A stretch of DNA of 64,000 nucleotides from Nitrospirota bacterium (lineage in GTDB: Bacteria > Nitrospirota > Nitrospiria > JACQBW01): assembly GCA_016194305.1 (NCBI GenBank), contig JACQBW010000016.1:38524-102523 (forward strand), given 5' to 3'. A program made the position numbers and the translations under genes. Below are positions 26,522-34,907 of this stretch, in pieces. The notes beneath the pieces are model-generated. The model was not told the origin of the DNA. It did not search any database and saw only the letters and a program-made list of their open reading frames with translations. The first letter of the stretch is position 1, and every line of letters starts with the position of its first letter.

Positions 26522-27067
26522 ATGACAAGAAGATCTAAAAAAATGATGACAGGTTTTTTTGTTTCCAATAGAAACATACTCCTTGGGTCAGGTATCATTC
26601 TTTCGGTTTTATTTTGTTATGTTCAATTAGCCCAGGCGGAGCTCCCCAAAGCGTCTTATCTTCCGCTTGAAATCGCCCAGAAGATCGCAAACGGGGCCTT
26701 AAAAAAATGCCATGAAGATGGATATCAGGTCAGTGTCGTGGTCGTCGATCGCGCAGGAGTGATTCTGGTTGAGATACGACATGAACTTGCCGGTCCGCAT
26801 ACGCTTAACAGCGGCTTTCGAAAAGCCTTTACCGCAGCGAGCCTGGGGAGATCGACCCAGGATCTGACCAATATGATTAAAGACAGACCGGATCTTTCGG
26901 GACTAAGAAATATGGATGACCGGATCCTGATTTTGGCCGGCGGTCTTCCGATTAAAATCGAGAATCAACTGATTGGGGGCATTGGAGTGGGAGGAGCGCC
27001 CGGAGGGAATCTGGATGAAGCCTGTGCCAAAGCCGGATTAGATACGATTATTCCTGAAGGAAAATAG
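26522..27067 (+). CDS. Exported GlcG/HbpS-family (DUF336) heme-binding-type protein
   Basis: The 181 residues start with a signal peptide (ILLGSGIILSVLFCYVQLAQA) followed by a GlcG/HbpS domain: VVVVDRAGVILVEIRHE, SGFRKAFTAASLG and IGGIGVGGAPGGNLDEACAKAGL. HbpS-type members bind heme or participate in redox sensing, while others have no assigned activity. GGAGGAG precedes the ATG at good distance. It stands alone behind the nrdJ terminator and is 29 bp upstream of mtgA. Confidence 0.8.
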   Translation: MTRRSKKMMTGFFVSNRNILLGSGIILSVLFCYVQLAQAELPKASYLPLEIAQKIANGALKKCHEDGYQVSVVVVDRAGVILVEIRHELAGPHTLNSGFRKAFTAASLGRSTQDLTNMIKDRPDLSGLRNMDDRILILAGGLPIKIENQLIGGIGVGGAPGGNLDEACAKAGLDTIIPEGK

Positions 27068-27096
27068 ATCCCCTCTGGAGGGTTGAGATACCGGCG

Positions 27097-27882
27097 TTGA
27101 AAAAAATTCCCGTAGTGATCTTTCTGGGTCTTGTTATGTTGCTTCTTGTTTTCTGGATCACGCTTCCAGATGTTTCTGGTTTAAAGTGGAAAAACCCGAA
27201 AAAAACCTCCTTCATGGAATTTCGTGAACATGAAAGCAAGACCTCGGGCCAAAAGAACACGATTCATCAGGAGTGGGTTTCTTTTTCCAAGTTTTCCCCG
27301 TTTCTCATTAAAGCGCTCGTCATCGGGGAAGACAGGCAATTTTGGCATCATGAAGGTTTCGATTATGAAGCGATTCAAAAAGCAATTGAAAAAGACATCC
27401 AGTTAAAGAAATTTAAGAGAGGGGGATCCACCCTGACTCAGCAGCTTGCCAAAAACCTTTATCTCACTCCTGAAAAATCGCTTCTGAGAAAAGTTAAAGA
27501 AGCGGCGATTACCTGGCAGTTGGAAAGAAAACTCTCAAAGCGACGAATTCTCGAGATTTATATCAATATTGTCGAGTGGGGAGACGGTATTTATGGTGCC
27601 GAAGCCGCATCGCGGTTCTACTTCGGAAAACCGGCATCGGAATTGACCGCGATGGAGTCCGCCCGCCTTGTTTCCGTCCTGCCGAATCCCCGGAAATATC
27701 ATCCAGATGGGAACCAGAAATATGTCGTAAGCCGGTCCGCAATGATTTACCAGATCATGGTTGATAAAGGAATCATACTCCCTGAATTGCAGGAGGAAGT
27801 CAGCGAGAAAAAAGAAGGCCCCACTCCACCCTCTGAAATGCCGGCTCCGCAGTTACCGGATTTCTCCATTCAAAATAAATAG
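27097..27882 (+). CDS. mtgA: Monofunctional peptidoglycan glycosyltransferase MtgA
   Basis: The 261 residues have one N-terminal membrane helix (VIFLGLVMLLLVFWITL) and a GT51 domain with all signature blocks: the catalytic-Glu block LVIGEDRQFWHHEGFD, RGGSTLTQQLAKNLYL, RKVKEAAITWQLERKLSKRR, EIYINIVEWGDGIYGAEAAS and SARLVSVLPNPRKYHP. There is no transpeptidase domain. It polymerises glycan strands from lipid II at the inner membrane. The likely start is TTG 27097, downstream of GGAGGG. Confidence 0.92.
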   Translation: MKKIPVVIFLGLVMLLLVFWITLPDVSGLKWKNPKKTSFMEFREHESKTSGQKNTIHQEWVSFSKFSPFLIKALVIGEDRQFWHHEGFDYEAIQKAIEKDIQLKKFKRGGSTLTQQLAKNLYLTPEKSLLRKVKEAAITWQLERKLSKRRILEIYINIVEWGDGIYGAEAASRFYFGKPASELTAMESARLVSVLPNPRKYHPDGNQKYVVSRSAMIYQIMVDKGIILPELQEEVSEKKEGPTPPSEMPAPQLPDFSIQNK

Positions 27883-27919
27883 GCTCCTGTACCAATTTAA
27901 AGAATCAGTATACTTTTAA

Positions 27920-28423
27920 TTGATTAAAGCGTTAAAATTTCAAGTAGGGTCTTTGTCAGGAAATCAAAGGATTCAATTGTTAGTCGAAATGATAGATCCT
28001 CATATTCCGTATCTCCTAATGATCATAGGAGTCAGCGGCATTCTTTTTGAATGGTATTCCCCTGGATTGTTCATCCCCGGAGTTGTAGGCATGATTTCTT
28101 TGGGCATGGCCTGTCTAAGCATTCAATCTTTTTCCATCAGCAAGACCGCCTGGCCGCTTATCGCTTTTGTCGTGTTGGTATCACTTCTTGTCTTTGGGTT
28201 TGTTATGAAAAAAGTAGTTGTCGCATTACAGGCACCGGTCGTGACGGGAAGAGAAGGCTTGATCCACCAAATAGGGGTGGCAAAATCAGGTCTCGATCCG
28301 AAGGGGACAATCTTTGTCCAGGGTGAGGTATGGGATGCGGTCTCAGAGGAGCCCGTTTCTGCAAATGAAGAGGTGGTTGTGGCGGGCGTGGAAGGGTTGG
28401 TATTGAAAGTGAAAAGATTATAA
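27920..28423 (+). CDS. NfeD-like membrane protein (short form)
   Basis: The protein has up to 167 residues. Three membrane segments ([53 protein letters not shown]) are followed by a C-terminal OB-fold domain ([34 protein letters not shown]). Long NfeD proteins carry an N-terminal ClpP-like protease; it is absent here, although the segment before the first helix ([20 protein letters not shown]) resembles the join seen in long NfeD. Start is TTG 27920 or ATG 27989. It is 17 bp upstream of the slipin gene, the classic nfeD-slipin pair. Confidence 0.8.
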   Translation: MIKALKFQVGSLSGNQRIQLLVEMIDPHIPYLLMIIGVSGILFEWYSPGLFIPGVVGMISLGMACLSIQSFSISKTAWPLIAFVVLVSLLVFGFVMKKVVVALQAPVVTGREGLIHQIGVAKSGLDPKGTIFVQGEVWDAVSEEPVSANEEVVVAGVEGLVLKVKRL

Positions 28424-28440
28424 TAAATCAAGGAGCGTTT

Positions 28441-29217
28441 ATGGAATTGCTTTCTTATCCGATCATTCTGATTATCATTGTTCTCATTTTTCTATTTAAC
28501 GGAGTCCATATTCTAAAGGAGTATGAACGCGGGGTGATTTTCAGATTGGGCCGGGTAAGCCAGGCACTTATAGGAGGAAATGGTCCAGGTCTCATCATCA
28601 TTATTCCGGTTGTCGATAAACTGGTCAAAGTGACCCTGCGGACCGTTGCGATGGAAGTTCCACCGCAGGACATTATCACCCGCGATAACGTTACCGTGAA
28701 GGTCTCAGCCGTAATTTATTTTAGGGTCATTGATCCTCAAAAAGCGATTCTGCAGGTCGAAAATTATCTCTTTGCCACTTCCCAGATTTCCCAGACGACC
28801 CTTCGAAGTGTTCTCGGTCAGAATCTTCTGGACGATCTCCTATCCAAGAGAGAAGAGATTAACGTTGGCCTTCAGAGAATCATTGATCAACAGACAGAGC
28901 CTTGGGGCGTAAAGGTTGCTAACGTAGAGGTCAAAAATGTCGATCTTCCCCAGGAAATGATGAGAGCGATTGCCAAACAGGCAGAAGCCGAACGGGAACG
29001 CCGTGCAAAGGTCATTCATGCCGAAGGGGAGTTCCAGGCCTCCCAGAAACTGGCCGATGCAGGGGGTGTGATTGCCCAGAATCCGATAGCGCTTCAACTC
29101 CGATATTTCCAGACTTTGACTGAGATTGCTGTTGAGAAGAATTCAACGATCATTTTCCCGGTACCGATTGAGTTTCTGGAGCCGTTTTTGAAGGATCGAA
29201 AAAAGGACCAAGGTTAA
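28441..29217 (+). CDS. Slipin (stomatin/SPFH family membrane protein)
   Basis: The 258 residues have an N-terminal membrane anchor ([18 protein letters not shown]) and an SPFH/Band 7 domain: [53 protein letters not shown] and a coiled C-terminal region ([20 protein letters not shown]). Slipins form oligomeric membrane scaffolds and are encoded beside NfeD partners. AAGGAG sits 7 nt before the ATG. Confidence 0.92.
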   Translation: MELLSYPIILIIIVLIFLFNGVHILKEYERGVIFRLGRVSQALIGGNGPGLIIIIPVVDKLVKVTLRTVAMEVPPQDIITRDNVTVKVSAVIYFRVIDPQKAILQVENYLFATSQISQTTLRSVLGQNLLDDLLSKREEINVGLQRIIDQQTEPWGVKVANVEVKNVDLPQEMMRAIAKQAEAERERRAKVIHAEGEFQASQKLADAGGVIAQNPIALQLRYFQTLTEIAVEKNSTIIFPVPIEFLEPFLKDRKKDQG

Positions 29218-29226
29218 TCATTTAAT

Positions 29227-29988
29227 ATGGAATTGAATCAAACGAGAGAAAGAGGTCAGGGAGGGTTCAGCTATTTGGCCGTTGCCGCCGGACTCACCGT
29301 ATTGGTCATAACCGCCTATCTGAGTTCAGGATTCGGTAGTCGGATGGGCTGGTGGCATTTTAAAACCGGATTTTTGATCTTGAAATACGGGTTTTATGGT
29401 GCTGTCGTTTCGTTTGTCCTTGCGATGATCGGCATTTATAAAACCCCGAAAATGGCGTTTTCAAAGGATTTGATTAAATCCGGTCCCATTCTGATGATCC
29501 TCCTGGTCCTGATTGTGATACCGCTGAAATGGGTCTGGAAAGCAAGCCATGTTCCGCGGATCCATGATATCACCACTGATCTTGAGAATCCCCCGCCTTT
29601 CAAGGCCATTCTCCCGTTACGGGCAGGCGCCCCCAATTCAGCCTCCTATGGGGGTGAGTCGTTGGCATCACTTCAAACACAGGGATATCCGGACATCAAA
29701 CCGCTTTTTCTTTCTCTTCCCCCCGATCAGGCGTTTGAAAAAGTACTTGAGCAGGCGGAAAAAACACGTTGGAAAATCGTGGCCTATAATGCAGAAGAAA
29801 AACGGATTGAAGCGACGGATACCACCTTTTGGTTTGGATTCAAAGATGATATTGTCATCCGGGTCACACCGTCGAATGGCGGAAGCCGGGTTGATTTCCG
29901 GTCGCTCTCCCGCGTCGGTTTGAGCGATGTAGGAACCAACGCAGAGAGAATTCGATGTTTCATCAGTCAGCTTTCCCGAACGTCTTGA
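29227..29988 (+). CDS. Membrane protein with DUF1499 domain
   Basis: The 253 residues have three membrane helices in the first 105 (FSYLAVAAGLTVLVITAYLS, GFYGAVVSFVLAMIGIY, GPILMILLVLIVIPLKWVW) and a C-terminal DUF1499 domain (IHDITTDLENPPPFKAILPL, RIEATDTTFWFGFKDDIVIR, VDFRSLSRVGLSDVGTNAER). The biochemical role of DUF1499 is not established. It lies 9 bp after the slipin gene, so it is probably part of the same operon. Confidence 0.8.
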   Translation: MELNQTRERGQGGFSYLAVAAGLTVLVITAYLSSGFGSRMGWWHFKTGFLILKYGFYGAVVSFVLAMIGIYKTPKMAFSKDLIKSGPILMILLVLIVIPLKWVWKASHVPRIHDITTDLENPPPFKAILPLRAGAPNSASYGGESLASLQTQGYPDIKPLFLSLPPDQAFEKVLEQAEKTRWKIVAYNAEEKRIEATDTTFWFGFKDDIVIRVTPSNGGSRVDFRSLSRVGLSDVGTNAERIRCFISQLSRTS

Positions 29989-30004
29989 TGGAGTCTCGTT
30001 TGAA

Positions 30005-30325
30005 TTGAACACACCCTCTGAAATTAAAAGAGTCGGAAATATTGAACTCAGAATTATCTGGGACGACCACCATGAGTCGGTCTTTTCCATAAACTCGCTT
30101 AGAAAAGAGTGTCCTTGCGCCGAGTGCCTGAAAATACGAAATGCCCCGAGGAATCCATTGAGAATCATTTCCGGGCCGGTTCATTCGAACGTGGAAATTC
30201 AGGAAATGAGCCTGGCCGGCAACTACGGTCTGAATATTACGTTTAGCGATGGCCATAACACAGGAATTTTCTCATTTGATTACCTGAGAGAAATCTGTTC
30301 CTGTGCTATTTGCCAAAAATCCTGA
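30005..30325 (+). CDS. DUF971 family protein
   Basis: The 106 residues match DUF971, a domain also found at the N-terminus of gamma-butyrobetaine hydroxylases: LRIIWDDHHESVFSINSLRK, then CPCAEC, YGLNITFSDGHNTGIFSFDYLRE and a terminal CSCAIC. The paired Cys suggest a metal site. Start TTG 30005 has GGAG 11 nt upstream; the earlier TTG at 29999 runs into a stop. DUF971 proteins are often near iron-sulfur or respiratory genes, but no partner is obvious here. The gene converges on the radical SAM gene. Confidence 0.78.
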   Translation: MNTPSEIKRVGNIELRIIWDDHHESVFSINSLRKECPCAECLKIRNAPRNPLRIISGPVHSNVEIQEMSLAGNYGLNITFSDGHNTGIFSFDYLREICSCAICQKS

Positions 30326-30339
30326 TGCAGTCATCCCGG

Positions 30340-31881
30340 TCAGTGGGGTAATTCCTGATCGAGTGCGGCGAAAACCGCCCTCCCGTAATTTTTTTCTACA
30401 GCCTGTTTTAAAAAACGATCAGCATAGTTTTCCTGGACGACCGTTTTATTCACCTGACTGGATGACTCGCTCCAGGCCTTAAAGCAGGCCTTTGCAATAA
30501 TCTTGTTTAACGGTGCGGGATTATAGAGCATTTTCTTAACGGCAAACGGATTCAGGGAGAGAGGATTGTAGTCCTTTTTTAAATAGCCCGAAGCGATTAA
30601 CTCCGCCTCGAGATCGGTATGAGGCTGGATTCCCAGAAAGAAAAGGACCGGAACCACTCTTTCTTCCCCGAGAATGTCCGCGATTTGTTTGTAAGATTCG
30701 ACGCTGACCCTTAAACTCTTTTCAGTATCGCCCGGAGAGTTGAGAGAATAATTCAGGATAATTTTCCCTTGATATCCCGCCTTTTTGAGTGCTTCAACCC
30801 CTTCGTAGAGTTTATCAAGTCGAAACCCCAGTTTCATCCCGTTCAAAACCTCCTGATCTCCTGACGTAATGGCGACTTCCAGATCTCCAAGCCCGCTTTT
30901 AACCATTAAATCAGCAAGGTCGCCCGAAATCAGGCTGGTTCGAATATAGCCTGACCAGGTGATATTGAGGCCAGATTGGAGAATCCCTTCGAGAAGATTT
31001 GTGACGTGGGGAATCGAGTTCGATCCTGGAATAAACTGGGCGTCCGTAAACCAGAAGTGGCGTGTTCCCCACCGATCATGGAAAGTCCTGATATCTTTTA
31101 AAATTGACGCGGGTTTTCGATGCCGGACCCCCTTTCCTTCTATATAGGGGTAGACACAGAAGGAACATTCATAGGGACATCCCCGTTTGGTTTGAATTCC
31201 GATCACTTCATGCTGATAATTTGTAAATTGGGGAAAAATGGCCTCCAGGTAGGGAAGATCGATCTCCATCTCTTCGAATTCAACCGGTCTCCCCTGGGTT
31301 CCGAATTGAAGCGCACCGTTCTTCTTGACCAAAGTTCGTTCGTCGGAAATATCCCTCCCTTCTGCTATTTTCAATAGCGCCTCTTCTCCTTCGCCGACAA
31401 TCCCAATCGTCCCTTCCGGCAGTTTATGGATCACCTGTTCGGAAAATACGTTAAATGCACCCCCGCCGATGACCCGGGTTTTTTCCGGAAATTCCCTGTA
31501 GACCTGCCAAAGATAGGAAAGTGATTCATGAATATTGTCATAGTATTGATACAGGGACTTAAGCCCATAAAAAGATGAGAGAATTTTCTTGACCGGATTC
31601 CAGGAATAATAGAAATTGAAAGCATATTTAATGGAATCATGCCCTTCATGAGGGGAAAAAATCTGGATATCCCGCCATCCGAACGACACAATACCGGGAT
31701 TTTGGGCCCGGATCCTCTCTCGCAGCTTCTTTTTTCGAAGGTTCCGCGGAATCAGCGAAAGATCAAGAATATGCTGTGAAATATCGGGATTTCTACGGTG
31801 AATATAGTTGGCCAGATAGGTGATTCCGAGTGGGTAGATCTTGGAAACCGGCAGCCAGACGTACAAAATGGAGGCGCTCAT
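30340..31881 (-). CDS. B12-binding-type radical SAM protein of unknown substrate
   Basis: The 513 residues have an N-terminal cobalamin-binding-like domain (SILYVWLPVSKIYPLGITYL, NPGIVSFGWRDIQIF, RVIGGGAFNVFSEQVI) and a radical SAM core with CPYECSFC. The core is followed by FWFTDAQFIPGS and KIILNYSLNSPGDTEKSL. The usual cobalamin motif DxHxxG is not visible, so B12 binding is uncertain. ATG 31881 (MSASILYVW) fits the domain start; the frame extends 12 codons further to a TTG. It is divergent from the large lipoprotein gene. Confidence 0.8.
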   Translation of the reverse strand: MSASILYVWLPVSKIYPLGITYLANYIHRRNPDISQHILDLSLIPRNLRKKKLRERIRAQNPGIVSFGWRDIQIFSPHEGHDSIKYAFNFYYSWNPVKKILSSFYGLKSLYQYYDNIHESLSYLWQVYREFPEKTRVIGGGAFNVFSEQVIHKLPEGTIGIVGEGEEALLKIAEGRDISDERTLVKKNGALQFGTQGRPVEFEEMEIDLPYLEAIFPQFTNYQHEVIGIQTKRGCPYECSFCVYPYIEGKGVRHRKPASILKDIRTFHDRWGTRHFWFTDAQFIPGSNSIPHVTNLLEGILQSGLNITWSGYIRTSLISGDLADLMVKSGLGDLEVAITSGDQEVLNGMKLGFRLDKLYEGVEALKKAGYQGKIILNYSLNSPGDTEKSLRVSVESYKQIADILGEERVVPVLFFLGIQPHTDLEAELIASGYLKKDYNPLSLNPFAVKKMLYNPAPLNKIIAKACFKAWSESSSQVNKTVVQENYADRFLKQAVEKNYGRAVFAALDQELPH

Positions 31882-31930
31882 AGGACCAAAATTAACATAA
31901 AAGAACGTGGAGAACAATCATCCTTTTCCT

Positions 31931-31959
31931 TTGACCGTTTTTTCCTTTTCATATAAAAT
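31931..31959 (+). promoter_or_regulatory. Sigma70-type promoter of the nested-propeller lipoprotein gene
   Basis: TTGACC at 31931-31936, a 17-bp spacer and TAAAAT at 31954-31959. The predicted start near 31966 coincides with AAGGA, 7 nt before the GTG at 31978, so the leader would be only about 12 nt. Confidence 0.65.
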
Positions 31960-31977
31960 GGTTGAAAGGATAACCTC

Positions 31978-34812
31978 GTGGTTCGATTTCATAACTGTTT
32001 CACTCCTGTTTGGAGTTTATTTCTTCTTTTTTTCTTCTCTTCCTGTGGCAAAGTTGATACGCCAAATGTTGCCGATCCTTATGCGAACCGGATCGGGAAA
32101 GCGCTCGGATTTGACGTGGACCCTCCCTATTTTGAGAAGGATTCGTCGGGTCTGGAGAAGGGCCTTGAATTCTCGACTCCCGGTGCATGCGGCAATATTC
32201 TGCTCCAATGGGCCCCGGCATCGGATGCCGTGAGCGATGCGAAAAACATCAGCTATTTGATTTATCAGTCGACCCAGTCTGGAAAAGAAGATCTCACCAC
32301 TCCGACCTTTCAGGTTCCTGCGCGCGATATCGTCCTGCCGCAATACCTCGTGACGAACCTGTCACCCCAGACGCCATATTATTTTGTAGTCAGAGCCAAG
32401 GATGAAGCGGGAAATCTGAGCGTGATCGATCCGACCCACCTGGTTGAACGTTCTGCAACGACTTTGCCGAGCCGTTCTTCCGGACCAGGACCGAATCTTT
32501 ATTGCGCGGGAGGATACGCTGGCGAACAAGCTCTTTTTGCCGGAACATCGGTAGCAAACGTGACGGCGGTACTTTTTCCGACGCTCTCTTCGCCGACTTC
32601 AGCTTCTTCCAATAGTTTCAACGAGGTCCGGGCGACGATCCCGGCCGGCATCCAAAGCGGAGTCATTCAACTCACGCCTCCAGGTGGAACCACATATCCT
32701 GACCGGTTTCTTTTCTTTCCAGACGGAATGAACATAACCCATAATGGGAGTGACTCCAAGACTCCGTCTATTGCTGTTTCCGGATTGAATATTGGACTTG
32801 CCTGGATCGATACGAATCAGGGGCAGAGCTACTTTTCTCTTTCTACCGATGACGGGGGAACGTTTTCTAGTCCCGTGGCGGTATCTGATCTGTCTAGAGA
32901 AAGTTCTACTCCTCAAATTATTTTTGGTTCAGGTTCTACACCCCCTGTGTATGTTGCCTGGAGCGATTTTGATATTACGGGCATTAACTCGGATATTTAT
33001 TTCAGCAAGTCGTTAACAAATGGCTCTTCATTTAGTGTTCCGATCAAGATCTCAGTTGATGGTGGACTATCGCTTCAGCCACGAATGGCATTCTCGGGCC
33101 CGCCACAGAATACCCTATCATTGGTCTGGGAAGATAATTCAGTTTTGTACGGCCTGACTTCGGTATGGGGCTCCACCTTTAATGACGTTTATGCGGTGGG
33201 CTACGAAGTGGGAAAGGGAGGAAATATTTACCATACTTCAAATCGTGGGAATAGCTGGACCAAACAGCTCTCAAATAATTCTTCGGCATTGAACGGCGTC
33301 TGGGGGAGCAGTGCGGGAGATGTGTATGCGGTCGGATCAGGAGGAACCATTCTCCATACCAATAATCAAGGTTTAACCTGGGCGACGACGACTGTCACTG
33401 CAGCGACCCTAAATAGCATATGGGGTTCCAGCATCAGCGATGTCTACGCAGTGGGAGATGGCGGTACGATTTTACACTTTAATGGCACATCCTGGTCTGC
33501 GGTCGCGGGCATTTCAAATACGATTAATCTCAAAGCGGTTTGGGGGAGTAGCGGGGCCGACGTATATGCGGTTGGATCGGGAGGGACTATTCTACATAGC
33601 AATAATCTGGGAGTAAGCTGGGGCACTACGAATGTTACCTCCGCAACTTTAAATGCCATCTGGGGAAGCGGTTCCTCTGATATTTACATCGCGGGTAATC
33701 TGGGGACCATTCTCTATAGTCAGGGGGGAGGAATCTGGTCCTCTCAGTCGACAGGCATTTCAACCGATTTAAAGACGATCTGGGGAACCACATTTCTTCC
33801 CACAGGAACGACTGTTCAACAGGAAGCAATCTATGCGGGTGGAGCGGGCGACAGGATCATCAAAAAAGGAGGATCTTTCCCTGTAGGTTCAGGTATTTCC
33901 TGGGATACAACCGGGGTAGCGGTGAGTGGAAATTTTACAGTGAGTAGTCTATGGGGATCCGTGGATTCAAGTGCCTCCGTAATTTACGGTGTCCAGGGGA
34001 ATGGACCGGTTTTGCAATTTAATGGTGCAGAGTGGCAATATCTTCTTCGTCTGGAGACAACCTTGGGAGAGATTTTTTACGTACAGTCTACTGATGGAGG
34101 GGTCACCTTCACGCCTCCAAAAATCGTTTCCTCGGCGACCCCTTCAGGGCATCAAGCCTCCCAACCTGACCTGGTTCAAAATGGAAATAATCTGGCGGTG
34201 AGCTGGGTCGAGAGTCAGTCGGGCATTCATCTGGTGCAATCTTTTGATGACGGGTTGACTTTTACGCCGCCGAACCTGCTCGTCTCTCCCCTTCAAAACT
34301 CCTACTATCCCCAGAATCAAAAAATGGCCCTTACCGGCAATAGCGTCTATCTGGTTTGGGAAGATACGTCTGCACCTTCACCCGGCGTTGTACCCGGCAT
34401 CCGCTTAACAGATGCATTTTCAATTTCGACGGGACTTTCTTCTACTTTCCCCCCATCTCAATTGATTAGTTGTCCCTTTCCGCCATCTCAATCGGGCAGT
34501 TGCACTGTAACAGCGAGACACCCTTCTGTGACTTATGTTCCGGGAACGACTACGTTGGTGGTCGCCTGGATCGATACGATCCAGCAAAAACTCGATAACA
34601 ATATTTCTCAAAATGAAATATTTATTGTGACATCTCCCGATGGCGGAATTAGTTTTACCTCTCCCGCAAATTTTTCCTCCCCTTTTCAGGTTTCGTCGGA
34701 TAATCCTGTAATGGTCAATGACGGCTCCAACATCTTGATGGTGTGGCAGCAGCAGTCTCCTCTCGCTGGGACAGCTAATCAAATTAGAGAGATCTATTTC
34801 AGCCATTTTTGA
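31978..34812 (+). CDS. Large lipoprotein: Fn3-like domain, BNR-like repeats interrupted by WG-type repeats
   Basis: This 944-residue surface-type protein has a lipobox ending FFSSC (Cys 23). Residues about 65-160 look like fibronectin type III (YLVTNLSPQTPYYFVVRAKD), and 165-245 are IPT/TIG-like. From about 250 on, BNR/sialidase-like repeats alternate a xxxWxD strand with STDDGGTFSSP-type turns. After WEDNSVLYG the pattern breaks for about 300 residues holding seven repeats of the form VWGSSAGDVYAVGSGGTILH. It then resumes with GEIFYVQSTDGGVTFTPP. The outer repeats also number about seven. No enzymatic residues are apparent. Binding or a structural role is likely, but no ligand can be inferred. 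Confidence 0.8.
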   Translation: MVRFHNCFTPVWSLFLLFFFSSCGKVDTPNVADPYANRIGKALGFDVDPPYFEKDSSGLEKGLEFSTPGACGNILLQWAPASDAVSDAKNISYLIYQSTQSGKEDLTTPTFQVPARDIVLPQYLVTNLSPQTPYYFVVRAKDEAGNLSVIDPTHLVERSATTLPSRSSGPGPNLYCAGGYAGEQALFAGTSVANVTAVLFPTLSSPTSASSNSFNEVRATIPAGIQSGVIQLTPPGGTTYPDRFLFFPDGMNITHNGSDSKTPSIAVSGLNIGLAWIDTNQGQSYFSLSTDDGGTFSSPVAVSDLSRESSTPQIIFGSGSTPPVYVAWSDFDITGINSDIYFSKSLTNGSSFSVPIKISVDGGLSLQPRMAFSGPPQNTLSLVWEDNSVLYGLTSVWGSTFNDVYAVGYEVGKGGNIYHTSNRGNSWTKQLSNNSSALNGVWGSSAGDVYAVGSGGTILHTNNQGLTWATTTVTAATLNSIWGSSISDVYAVGDGGTILHFNGTSWSAVAGISNTINLKAVWGSSGADVYAVGSGGTILHSNNLGVSWGTTNVTSATLNAIWGSGSSDIYIAGNLGTILYSQGGGIWSSQSTGISTDLKTIWGTTFLPTGTTVQQEAIYAGGAGDRIIKKGGSFPVGSGISWDTTGVAVSGNFTVSSLWGSVDSSASVIYGVQGNGPVLQFNGAEWQYLLRLETTLGEIFYVQSTDGGVTFTPPKIVSSATPSGHQASQPDLVQNGNNLAVSWVESQSGIHLVQSFDDGLTFTPPNLLVSPLQNSYYPQNQKMALTGNSVYLVWEDTSAPSPGVVPGIRLTDAFSISTGLSSTFPPSQLISCPFPPSQSGSCTVTARHPSVTYVPGTTTLVVAWIDTIQQKLDNNISQNEIFIVTSPDGGISFTSPANFSSPFQVSSDNPVMVNDGSNILMVWQQQSPLAGTANQIREIYFSHF

Positions 34813-34820
34813 GAAATTGC

Positions 34821-34849
34821 TTGACATTTTGATAGGTCAAACCGAAAAT
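34821..34849 (+). promoter_or_regulatory. Probable leuS promoter
   Basis: TTGACA at 34821-34826 with GAAAAT 17 bp downstream. The -10 is weak. It lies within 10 bp of the preceding stop codon and 60-90 bp upstream of leuS. Confidence 0.4.
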
Positions 34850-34907
34850 TTAATTCCTTTTCGCGCAGGGTAAAAGCCGGAATCAGATAAAGAAGGAGTT
34901 TCCAAGT

